A stretch of 64,000 nt of DNA from Flavobacterium ammoniigenes (GTDB taxonomy: Bacteria > Bacteroidota > Bacteroidia > Flavobacteriales > Flavobacteriaceae). Below the pieces are notes generated by a model, which was given only the letters and a program-made list of their open reading frames with translations, was not told where the DNA came from and searched no databases. Both the position numbers and the translations under genes were made by a program. The DNA lies in the NCBI RefSeq assembly GCF_020886055.1, contig NZ_AP025184.1, forward strand, positions 1 to 64,000. The letters are read 5' to 3'. Shown here in pieces: positions 37,894 through 44,436 of the stretch; the stretch's first letter is position 1, and each line of letters begins with the position of its first letter.

Positions 37894-38445
37894 TTATACT
37901 TTTTCAACTTGCATAAAACTCAACTCTAATGGTGTTTTTCTTCCGAAAATTTTCACCATTACTTCAAGCTTACGCTTTTCTTCATTTATTTTTTCAACTG
38001 TACCGTTGAAACCATTGAAAGGTCCATCAATAACCTTAATTGTTTCTCCTAAGTTGAATGGTATCGCTTGAGTATCTGTAGTAACAGCCAACTCATCTAC
38101 TTTACCTAACATTCTATTTACTTCTGCTACTCTCAAAGGAACTGGTTCCCCGTTTTTAGTTTCACCTAAAAAACCAATAACACTAGTGATAGACTTAATA
38201 ATATGAGGAATCTCACCAACTAAGTTAGCTTCAATCATAACGTAACCAGGAAAATATACTTTATCCTTAGCTATCTTCTTACCGTCTTTAACGGTAACAA
38301 TTTTTTCTGTTGGAACTAGTACTTGAGATACATAATCTCCCATACCCAAACGAGCAATCTCAGTCTCGATATAAGCTTTAACCTTATTCTCTTGACCGCT
38401 CACTGCACGAACGACATACCATTTCTTACTATTATTATCTGTCAT
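37894..38445 (-). CDS. nusG: Transcription termination/antitermination factor NusG
   Basis: NusG binds RNA polymerase, suppresses pausing and couples transcription with translation or Rho. ATG 38445 gives 183 residues; a GTG one codon earlier is less likely. The N-terminal NGN domain starts KKWYVVRAVSGQENKVKAYIE and contains VLVPTEK and YFPGYVMIEA. The KOW domain near the C-terminus has VIDGPFNGFNGTVEKINEEKR. It starts 11 nt after secE. Confidence 0.97.
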   Translation of the reverse strand: MTDNNSKKWYVVRAVSGQENKVKAYIETEIARLGMGDYVSQVLVPTEKIVTVKDGKKIAKDKVYFPGYVMIEANLVGEIPHIIKSITSVIGFLGETKNGEPVPLRVAEVNRMLGKVDELAVTTDTQAIPFNLGETIKVIDGPFNGFNGTVEKINEEKRKLEVMVKIFGRKTPLELSFMQVEKV

Positions 38446-38456
38446 CACAAAAAAAA

Positions 38457-38654
38457 TTACGCTTTTAACCAGTTAAAAAATCCGGCTAATGCTTTCGCAA
38501 AAACCTCATCTACTCCCCAAGTTGCCAAGGCGAATACTACTGAAAAAACAGCAACAACAATTGTTAGACGTTGTACTTCAGACCAAGCTGGCCAAGTTAC
38601 ATTTGATTTTAACTCTTCAAATGCTTCCGATATGTAATTAACAACTTTTGTCAT
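38457..38654 (-). CDS. secE: Preprotein translocase subunit SecE
   Basis: This is the small essential subunit of the SecYEG channel. The 65-residue protein has the amphipathic segment ISEAFEELKSNVTWPAWSE and one membrane helix (LTIVVAVFSVVFALATWGVD). The single-helix form is typical outside enterobacteria. Its ATG lies only 13 nt after the 3' end of tRNA-Trp, so it is presumably translated from a processed tRNA-mRNA transcript. Confidence 0.96.
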   Translation of the reverse strand: MTKVVNYISEAFEELKSNVTWPAWSEVQRLTIVVAVFSVVFALATWGVDEVFAKALAGFFNWLKA

Positions 38655-38667
38655 TATGATATATATT

Positions 38668-38741
38668 TGGCACGGGCGGAGGGATTCGAACCCCCATCAA
38701 CGGTTTTGGAGACCGCTATTCTACCCTTGAACTACGCCCGT
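38668..38741 (-). tRNA. tRNA-Trp (anticodon CCA)
   Basis: The minus strand folds into a normal cloverleaf: acceptor ACGGGCG / CGCCCGT, anticodon loop CTCCAAA with CCA, T loop TTCGAAT, discriminator G as required for Trp. The 3' CCA is encoded, unlike in the three other tRNA genes of this cluster. It lies between tuf and secE. Confidence 0.96.
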
Positions 38742-38750
38742 TTGTTAATA

Positions 38751-38780
38751 AAAGCCAGTAATGTTTCCACTACTGGCTTT
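38751..38780 (-). terminator. Terminator after tuf (partly bidirectional)
   Basis: A 10-bp perfect stem AAAGCCAGTA / TACTGGCTTT with a 10-nt loop has a short T-rich tail on the minus strand. It sits 9 nt before tRNA-Trp, so some read-through is needed unless tRNA-Trp has its own promoter, which I do not see. Confidence 0.75.
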
Positions 38781-38802
38781 AAAAATTTATACTTTAAAAG
38801 TA

Positions 38803-39987
38803 CTATAGAATTTCAGTTACCTGACCAGCACCTACAGTTCTACCACCCTCACGGATAGCGAAACGTAGACCTACATTCATAGCGATTTCGCTCAATAATT
38901 TAACTTCAATAGTTAAGTTATCTCCAGGCATCACCATCTCTACACCAGCAGGTAAAGTAATTACACCTGTTACGTCTGTTGTACGAACATAGAATTGTGG
39001 ACGGTAGTTATTGTGGAATGGTGTGTGACGACCACCTTCTTCTTTTTTCAAGATATACACCTCAGCTTTGAAGTGTGCGTGTGGTTTAACAGAACCTGGT
39101 TTTACAATAACCATACCTCTTTTGATATCTTCTTTAGCAACACCTCTTAACAAGATACCTGCGTTATCTCCAGCCTCACCTCTATCAAGGATTTGACGGA
39201 ACATTTCGATACCAGTGATAGTAGATGTCAATTTCTCAGCACCCATACCGATGATTTCAACTGGATCTCCAGTATTACAAACTCCAGTTTCGATACGACC
39301 TGTAGCAACAGTTCCACGACCTGTAATTGTAAATACATCTTCGATTGGCATCAAGAATGGTTTTTCAGTATCACGAACTGGCTCTTCGATCCAAGCATCA
39401 ACAGCTTCCATCAATTCAATGATTTTAGGAACCCAGTTTGGATCATTGTTCAATCCACCTAAAGCAGAACCTTGAACAACAGGACCATTATCTCCATCAT
39501 ATTCGTAGAAAGATAATAAATCTCTAATTTCCATTTCTACTAATTCTAATAATTCCGCGTCATCAACCATATCCACTTTGTTCATGAATACAACGATTCT
39601 TGGAATACCTACCTGACGTCCTAAAAGGATGTGCTCACGTGTTTGTGGCATTGGACCATCTGTAGCAGCAACTACTAAGATAGCACCGTCCATTTGAGCA
39701 GCACCAGTAACCATGTTCTTAACGTAATCCGCGTGACCTGGACAGTCAACGTGAGCGTAGTGACGGTTAGCTGTTTCATACTCTACGTGTGAAGTATTAA
39801 TTGTAATACCTCTTTCTTTTTCTTCTGGAGCATTATCAATTTGATCAAATGATTTTGCTTGACAGTAACCAGCATCAGATAATACTTTCGTGATTGCTGC
39901 TGTTAAAGTTGTTTTACCGTGATCCACGTGTCCGATCGTACCAATATTTAAGTGTGGTTTCGAACGGTTAAAGGTTTCTTTTGCCAT
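38803..39987 (-). CDS. tuf: Translation elongation factor Tu
   Basis: EF-Tu delivers aminoacyl-tRNA to the ribosome. The 394-residue protein has G1 [10 protein letters not shown] at residues 18-27, G3 DCPGHADY near residue 80 and G4 NKVDMVDD near 135, with normal domains II and III. Length matches the family. It is embedded in a tRNA cluster in the order known from E. coli thrU-tyrU-glyT-thrT-tufB, except that the glycine tRNA is not found. Confidence 0.98.
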   Translation of the reverse strand: MAKETFNRSKPHLNIGTIGHVDHGKTTLTAAITKVLSDAGYCQAKSFDQIDNAPEEKERGITINTSHVEYETANRHYAHVDCPGHADYVKNMVTGAAQMDGAILVVAATDGPMPQTREHILLGRQVGIPRIVVFMNKVDMVDDAELLELVEMEIRDLLSFYEYDGDNGPVVQGSALGGLNNDPNWVPKIIELMEAVDAWIEEPVRDTEKPFLMPIEDVFTITGRGTVATGRIETGVCNTGDPVEIIGMGAEKLTSTITGIEMFRQILDRGEAGDNAGILLRGVAKEDIKRGMVIVKPGSVKPHAHFKAEVYILKKEEGGRHTPFHNNYRPQFYVRTTDVTGVITLPAGVEMVMPGDNLTIEVKLLSEIAMNVGLRFAIREGGRTVGAGQVTEIL

Positions 39988-40044
39988 TTTACTTAATTTT
40001 TAATCTTAGTTTATATTTATTAGTGTTCAAATATTCATTTATTG

Positions 40045-40116
40045 AGCCAATGACGGGAATTGAACCCGTGACCTCTTCCTTACCAAGGAAGCACTCTACC
40101 CCTGAGCTACACCGGC
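40045..40116 (-). tRNA. tRNA-Thr (anticodon GGT)
   Basis: The cloverleaf has acceptor GCCGGTG / CATTGGC (two G-U pairs), anticodon stem CTTCC / GGAAG with loop TTGGTAA, T loop TTCAATT and discriminator U. CCA is not encoded (CAA follows). It lies immediately upstream of tuf. Confidence 0.95.
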
Positions 40117-40293
40117 AAGGATTGTAAAGTTTTCACCGGCGTACTTAAATTTAAATCCTATAAAAGATCTAACTTTAAGACATATTAGGATTACAAGCTA
40201 GCTTGTGATCCGTAAGGGTGAACCCTTACTAAATTTTCAAATTTAATTTTTATCTAAGCAAGCTTTATAAAAATTTCATTTCTGAAAATTTTG
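40117..40293 (-). other. 177-nt spacer holding two adjacent hairpins where tRNA-Gly is expected
   Basis: No cloverleaf is found on either strand. Instead there is a 24-bp near-perfect palindrome (40188-40211, core ACAAGCTAGCTTGT) directly followed by a 7-bp hairpin GTAAGGG/CCCTTAC (40212-40229). AATCCTA (40154-40160) could alternatively pair with TAGGATT (40186-40192). CACCGGC at 40134-40140 repeats the tRNA-Thr 5' acceptor sequence (40110-40116). Confidence 0.55.
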
Positions 40294-40374
40294 TGGGGAG
40301 AGCAGGATTCGAACCTGCGAAGTTCACACAGCAGATTTACAGTCTGCCCTCGTTGGCCGCTTGAGTATCTCCCC
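40294..40374 (-). tRNA. tRNA-Tyr (anticodon GTA)
   Basis: A class II tRNA with acceptor GGGGAGA / TCTCCCC, anticodon stem GCAGA / TCTGC with loop CTGTAAA, a long variable arm (TGTGTGAACTTC region), T loop TTCGAAT and discriminator A. CCA is not encoded. Confidence 0.95.
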
Positions 40375-40409
40375 TAACTTTTTTTATTTTTTGAAATCAA
40401 TCGACTTTG

Positions 40410-40483
40410 AGCCGGCGGAGGGACTCGAACCCACGACCTGCTGATTACAAATCAGCTGCTCTAGCCAACTGAGCTACGCTGGC
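40410..40483 (-). tRNA. tRNA-Thr (anticodon TGT)
   Basis: The cloverleaf has anticodon stem GCTGA / TCAGC with loop TTTGTAA, T loop TTCGAGT and discriminator U. The acceptor GCCAGCG / CGCCGGC contains an A4-C69 mismatch, and the T stem GTGGG / CCCTC has a T-T mismatch. CCA is not encoded. It is the first gene of the tRNA-tuf-rpoBC cluster. Confidence 0.92.
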
Positions 40484-40492
40484 AATTTCAAT

Positions 40493-40520
40493 AAAAAAAG
40501 TCCGCTATTTCTAACGGACT
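40493..40520 (-). terminator. Terminator after hpf, directly abutting the tRNA-operon promoter
   Basis: A 6-bp stem AGTCCG / CGGACT (40499-40504 and 40515-40520) with a 10-nt loop is followed on the minus strand by seven T. Its first arm begins 1 bp after the -7 element of the next promoter. Confidence 0.8.
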
Positions 40521-40521
40521 G

Positions 40522-40551
40522 CAAATGTATAGATTTTATCTCTCTTTCAAA
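40522..40551 (-). promoter_or_regulatory. Promoter of the tRNA-tuf-secE-nusG-rpl-rpoBC cluster
   Basis: On the minus strand TTTG (40551-40548), an 18-bp spacer and TACATTTG (40529-40522) give a full consensus match. Transcription would start inside the hpf terminator hairpin, so the new transcript would lack its first arm. Confidence 0.75.
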
Positions 40552-40575
40552 ACATTTTTTGAAAAAAATTTCAAT

Positions 40576-40878
40576 TTAAACCGATGTTCTGATTTTTTCT
40601 TTTCTTTTTACTAATAATCGTTCTAACGATTCTGTTGCTAAATCAACTGCCTCTTCAAAAGATTTACATTGTTTTTTGACTACAAATTCATCTCCAGGCA
40701 CATTGATCTTAATCTCTACCCATTTATTCTCTTTATCACTAGTCTTTTCGACTTTTAAAAAAGCGTCCGACGAAACCACCTTGTCGTAATACTTTTCCAA
40801 TTTATCCATTTTTTCTTGAATGAAATCAACTAGCTTTCTGTCAACTGTAAAGTTAACCGCATGAACACTTACCTTCAT
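40576..40878 (-). CDS. hpf: Ribosome hibernation-promoting factor (HPF/RaiA family)
   Basis: This factor binds the 30S decoding region in stationary phase and inactivates ribosomes. From ATG 40878 the protein has 100 residues, the short form without the dimerising C-terminal domain. Typical segments are MKVSVHAVNFTVDRKLVDFI, KLEKYYDKVVSSDAFLKVEK and VVKKQCKSFEEAVDLATESLERLL. It follows xerC by 32 nt and is the last gene before the tRNA cluster, downstream of rpsU and xerC on the same strand. Confidence 0.93.
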   Translation of the reverse strand: MKVSVHAVNFTVDRKLVDFIQEKMDKLEKYYDKVVSSDAFLKVEKTSDKENKWVEIKINVPGDEFVVKKQCKSFEEAVDLATESLERLLVKRKEKIRTSV

Positions 40879-40910
40879 AATCAAATTAATTAATAATTAA
40901 ACACTTAGAA

Positions 40911-41807
40911 TTATTTTTGATTTCTAGGATGCGACTGTTTGTATACTTTTTTCAGTTCAGTTAAACTATTATGTGTATACACTTGAGTCGACGCTAAACT
41001 AGAATGTCCTAATAATTCTTTGACTGAATTCAAATCGGCTCCGTTATTCAATAAATGTGTCGCAAACGTATGACGTAATATGTGCGGACTCTTTTTTACT
41101 TTTTCGGAAACAGAACTAAAGTACGAATTAATTAATCGGTACACAAAAGATTCATTTATTTTAACGCCTTTTTTAGAAAGAAAAAAATACTCCTCATCTA
41201 TTATATTTTCCAACCCATTGCGTTCTTTAAGATAACTCTCCAATTGACAGTTAATTAGGGGTAGAATTGGAATAATTCGCTCTTTGTTTCTTTTACCTAA
41301 AACTTTTATTGTGCTAGCACCAAAATTAACATTTGCTAATTTCAAATGAATTAACTCTGTTCTTCGCATTCCTGTTGTATACAAAAGATCAACAATCAAC
41401 TTGTCTCGAACCGCTTCAAAACCAACTGGGTTTTGCATAAATAGTAAAACAGCATCTACTTCTTTTTCAGAAAATGGGATTTGGATTTTTTTAGGAGTTT
41501 TTAAGGCCTTATGCTTCAAAAGCGGACTCGCTTCAATTTGTTTCGTTTTCAATAGAAATTTATAATAGGCTTTAAGCGAAGCCATTTTTCTATTAACAGA
41601 CACATTAGACAAATTAGCATCCACCAACGACACAATCCAACTTCTAATTTGGCTATAGTTAGCTTGGTCAATATCGTGTTGATCAAAATGTAAGGAATTG
41701 AACGATTCAAAAGAAACAATATCATTCCAATATGCTAATACCGTATGCGGAGAATAGTTTTTCTCCAACTGCAGGTACTCTCGAAATGCTTCTTTGTTAT
41801 TTTTCAT
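40911..41807 (-). CDS. xerC: Tyrosine recombinase XerC (chromosome dimer resolution)
   Basis: From ATG 41807 the protein has 298 residues, the standard Xer size. The N-terminal SAM-like domain starts FREYLQLEKNYSPHTVLAYWNDI. The catalytic domain has Arg in TTGMRRTELI, the HxxR box HILRHTFATHLLNNG, then LGHSSLASTQVYTH with His and the nucleophile Tyr. These features, its size and its place between ribosomal genes point to the housekeeping Xer enzyme rather than a phage integrase. Bacteroidota often use one or two Xer proteins at dif. Confidence 0.92.
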   Translation of the reverse strand: MKNNKEAFREYLQLEKNYSPHTVLAYWNDIVSFESFNSLHFDQHDIDQANYSQIRSWIVSLVDANLSNVSVNRKMASLKAYYKFLLKTKQIEASPLLKHKALKTPKKIQIPFSEKEVDAVLLFMQNPVGFEAVRDKLIVDLLYTTGMRRTELIHLKLANVNFGASTIKVLGKRNKERIIPILPLINCQLESYLKERNGLENIIDEEYFFLSKKGVKINESFVYRLINSYFSSVSEKVKKSPHILRHTFATHLLNNGADLNSVKELLGHSSLASTQVYTHNSLTELKKVYKQSHPRNQK

Positions 41808-41877
41808 AAAAAAACCGTTAGCATCAAAATTATACAATTTCAATGACTAACGGTTAGTATTTGACTAAATTTAGATA

Positions 41878-42072
41878 TTAACTTTCTAAATTATCTCTCA
41901 TGTTTTGGATGTAAGCCGCTTTCTGGAATTTCATTCTATTCGTTACAGATGGCTTAATGAAAGCTTGACGTGCACGCAGCTGACGAACAGTTCCTGTTTT
42001 ATCAAATTTTCTTTTATAGCGCTTTAATGCTCTATCGATATTTTCTCCGTCTTTAATTGGTATAATTAACAT
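41878..42072 (-). CDS. rpsU: Ribosomal protein bS21
   Basis: This small-subunit protein of 64 residues is rich in Lys and Arg. It begins MLIIPIKDGENIDRALKRYKRK, the typical bS21 start. In Bacteroidota ribosomes bS21 helps cover the anti-Shine-Dalgarno end of 16S rRNA. Fittingly, this gene carries a full-strength Shine-Dalgarno (42081-42088), which is exceptional in this window. It is followed on the same strand by xerC (70 nt) and hpf. Confidence 0.97.
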   Translation of the reverse strand: MLIIPIKDGENIDRALKRYKRKFDKTGTVRQLRARQAFIKPSVTNRMKFQKAAYIQNMRDNLES

Positions 42073-42080
42073 AATATAGA

Positions 42081-42088
42081 CACCTCCT
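42081..42088 (-). promoter_or_regulatory. Strong Shine-Dalgarno of rpsU
   Basis: The minus strand reads AGGAGGTG, eight bases complementary to the 16S 3' end CACCTCCT, with 8 nt between it and the ATG. I noticed no comparably strong site before the other genes I checked. Confidence 0.85.
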
Positions 42089-42101
42089 CTCGTTAAGGCT
42101 G

Positions 42102-42109
42102 CAAATGTA
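42102..42109 (-). promoter_or_regulatory. Putative rpsU-xerC-hpf promoter (-7)
   Basis: The minus strand reads TACATTTG (TAnnTTTG), 29 bp before the rpsU ATG. It would give a leader of about 20 nt made up mainly of the Shine-Dalgarno. No -33 match is seen. Confidence 0.45.
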
Positions 42110-42144
42110 GAAAATAAATACGAATTAAAAACTATAATTTAAAA

Positions 42145-43314
42145 TTATTCTACAGCTGGCTTATAATTTTGTTTATCCAATATCATTTTGGACAAAATTT
42201 CCTTCATGATTTCTGAAGTACCACCACCAATAGGTCCTAAACGACTATCTCTAAATAATCGAGCCAATGGGTATTCTTCCATATATCCATAACCTCCCAA
42301 CATTTGCAAACAACTGTATATAGCTTCATCGGCTACTTTGGTAGATTTTAGTTTAGCCATGGTTGCCTCTTTAACAACATATTCGCCCTTATTTAAACGT
42401 GCCATGGCCGCATAATTGAATACTTTACAGTGTTCCACTTCGGTCGCGTGTTCTACTAAAGTATGACGTAACGCTTGAAATTTATTAATTGTAGTACCAA
42501 AAGCCTGGCGTTGTTCCATATACTCAATAGTATAGTCTATAGCATACTCGGCTCTGGCGTGCGCATTAATTGCCATAATCAAACGTTCTGATGCAAAATG
42601 CTGCATGATGTATGGAAATCCTTTATTGACCTCCCCCATTAAATTGGAAATCGGAATTTCTACATTATCAAAGGCAATTTCAGCCGTATCCGATGCTCTC
42701 CATCCCAATTTATCTAATTTGGTGGCCGAAATCCCTGGCGTATCAGTATCAACTAAAAAAACGCTAATTCCTTTATTCCCTAGTCCAGGTTCTGTTTTAG
42801 CAGCTACAATATAATAATCAGCATAAACTCCATTAGTAATAAAAGTTTTGGATCCGTTAATAATATATTTATCTCCTGACTGAACAGCAGTGGTTCGCAT
42901 TCCAGCTACATCACTTCCTCCAAAAGGTTCTGTAATACACAAGGCTCCAATTTTATCTCCATTAATACTTGCTGTTAAATAGTTTTGTTTAATGGATTCA
43001 CTTCCTTCAGTATTCAAATGCGTCATGGCCAAATAAACGTGTGCCCACATCGCCGCTGCAAATCCAGAAGATTTTATTTTTTGAAGTTCTTCAAGAAAAA
43101 TAACGGTATAGAACAAATCCAAGTTCATTCCTCCATATTGAGTAGGATAATTGATTCCGAAAAATCCCATCTCACCAAATTTTTTCCAAATAAAACGGTC
43201 AATTGTTCCTGACTTTTCCCATTGTTCAATGTAAGGCACAACTTCTTTTTGTAAAAAATCTCGAAAACTTGCTCTAAATAGTTGATGCTCTTCTGTGAAA
43301 TACATTGAATTCAT
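42145..43314 (-). CDS. Acyl-CoA dehydrogenase
   Basis: This FAD enzyme introduces a 2,3 double bond into acyl-CoA. The 389-residue protein has GALCITEPFGGSDVAGMRT (family signature 1 near residue 130) and the C-terminal QMLGGYGYMEEYPLARLFRDSR, where the Glu is the expected catalytic base. Length is normal. Chain-length specificity cannot be read from sequence. No ETF or other beta-oxidation gene is adjacent, although a dienoyl-CoA-reductase-like gene lies elsewhere in the window. ATG 43314 is used; ATG 43305 is equally possible. Confidence 0.92.
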   Translation of the reverse strand: MNSMYFTEEHQLFRASFRDFLQKEVVPYIEQWEKSGTIDRFIWKKFGEMGFFGINYPTQYGGMNLDLFYTVIFLEELQKIKSSGFAAAMWAHVYLAMTHLNTEGSESIKQNYLTASINGDKIGALCITEPFGGSDVAGMRTTAVQSGDKYIINGSKTFITNGVYADYYIVAAKTEPGLGNKGISVFLVDTDTPGISATKLDKLGWRASDTAEIAFDNVEIPISNLMGEVNKGFPYIMQHFASERLIMAINAHARAEYAIDYTIEYMEQRQAFGTTINKFQALRHTLVEHATEVEHCKVFNYAAMARLNKGEYVVKEATMAKLKSTKVADEAIYSCLQMLGGYGYMEEYPLARLFRDSRLGPIGGGTSEIMKEILSKMILDKQNYKPAVE

Positions 43315-43350
43315 TAGTGAAAATTAAAATTGTAAGAATTAATTCTTTTT

Positions 43351-44235
43351 TTAGAAATCCAAATATAGTGCGATTATTTTTATTTTATCGTTAGGCATTC
43401 CCTTAATTTTTGTTAAATCCGTAGTTTCAACAATAGGTTCGTTCATACTTCTATAAATTACTATTTGTTTGGCTAATGCATATTTGAAGTAGGGAAACTG
43501 TGCCAATTCTTTTATCGAAGCGTTATTAATATTCACTTTTTTTATTCCTAACTGTGATTTCACTTTGAACCTTTTGTTCAAATTAACTAAAACCTCTGGC
43601 GACAAACCCCAAACCTCATTTAACTGTTCCATTACAACAAAACTTCCCAAACTTTCTCTATAACTTAAAATACGCTGTGCTATCACTTCGCCTATTCCAT
43701 ATACTTTAACTAAATCTTCCAAACTGGCGGTATTAATATCGAGCACTACTAATTTTTCGCTTGTGGTAAAAACAGGATTCCTGTAACTCGAAATTGAACT
43801 ACTTTTTCTTTTTTCATTTACCCAATCCGGGAATTTAAAATAAGGAGCAATCCTACTTATTAATGAATCGGATACTTTTGTTACTTTTTGAAATTCTTCG
43901 GCCGAATTGACAAACTTGTTTTGTTTTCTATAGGCAAGCAAACGATCAATCTCTTGGACGGACATTCCTAATTTATACCCTTTGTAATCCGAAATGTAAT
44001 TGGGATTAAATGGATATAATCGTGAACCTGAAAACCTAGCTTGCTCTTTTAACGAATCAATTTCTGATTGAACACTCAACCATGTATTTTTTTTAGGATT
44101 ATTCTTTATTGGCAAACTGAAATCAACAAAAAAATAAACCGTTTGTAAAACAACAATTAAAACTAGCAATACTAGCAATCCTGTGCGTTGTGATTTAGAA
44201 AATGAAAAATACGAGGAGAACCATTTGAAATTCAT
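43351..44235 (-). CDS. Membrane-anchored helix-hairpin-helix protein (ComEA-like)
   Basis: The 294-residue protein has one N-terminal membrane segment (GLLVLLVLIVVLQTVYFFVDF) followed by repeated helix-hairpin-helix motifs. Examples are the region of LDINTASLEDLVKVYGIGE and VIAQRILSYRES, then VNINNASIKELAQFPYFKYALA. Such motifs bind DNA non-specifically. ComEA in competence systems shares this design, but Bacteroidota proteins of this type are longer and no competence genes lie nearby. A role in DNA uptake is therefore only a possibility. Confidence 0.78.
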   Translation of the reverse strand: MNFKWFSSYFSFSKSQRTGLLVLLVLIVVLQTVYFFVDFSLPIKNNPKKNTWLSVQSEIDSLKEQARFSGSRLYPFNPNYISDYKGYKLGMSVQEIDRLLAYRKQNKFVNSAEEFQKVTKVSDSLISRIAPYFKFPDWVNEKRKSSSISSYRNPVFTTSEKLVVLDINTASLEDLVKVYGIGEVIAQRILSYRESLGSFVVMEQLNEVWGLSPEVLVNLNKRFKVKSQLGIKKVNINNASIKELAQFPYFKYALAKQIVIYRSMNEPIVETTDLTKIKGMPNDKIKIIALYLDF

Positions 44236-44374
44236 AGATTGGGGACATTTTAAAATTTGGGTAATTAAAAATAACTAAAAATTGAATATTACAAGAAAAA
44301 ATAAAGACAGAATTCTATTGACAATCAATCCTCTTTAATTTATAATTCATGTTTTATCACTTTATATCTAATTA

Positions 44375-44408
44375 TTGTTTTTATTTTTTACAAAAAACTA
44401 TACATTTG
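44375..44408 (+). promoter_or_regulatory. Promoter of the CAT-type permease
   Basis: TTG (44375-44377), a 23-bp spacer and TACATTTG (44401-44408) match the flavobacterial consensus; the ATG follows 28 bp later. Confidence 0.6.
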
Positions 44409-44436
44409 GAATCTAATAACTAAAACTTATATAACC

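Noticed and set aside
40117..40293. Degenerate tRNA gene in the gap between tRNA-Tyr and tRNA-Thr
   Set aside because: No D-arm, anticodon arm or TTC T-loop is found in a consistent order on either strand; only simple hairpins remain.
40911..41807. Integrase marking a mobile element
   Set aside because: Size, motifs and the position between rpsU and hpf fit housekeeping XerC. No attachment-site repeats, phage genes or composition shift are seen.
44236..44436. Repeat or CRISPR-like structure in the AT-rich spacer before the CAT-type permease
   Set aside because: Only low-complexity AT sequence and the permease promoter are present; no direct repeats with regular spacing.
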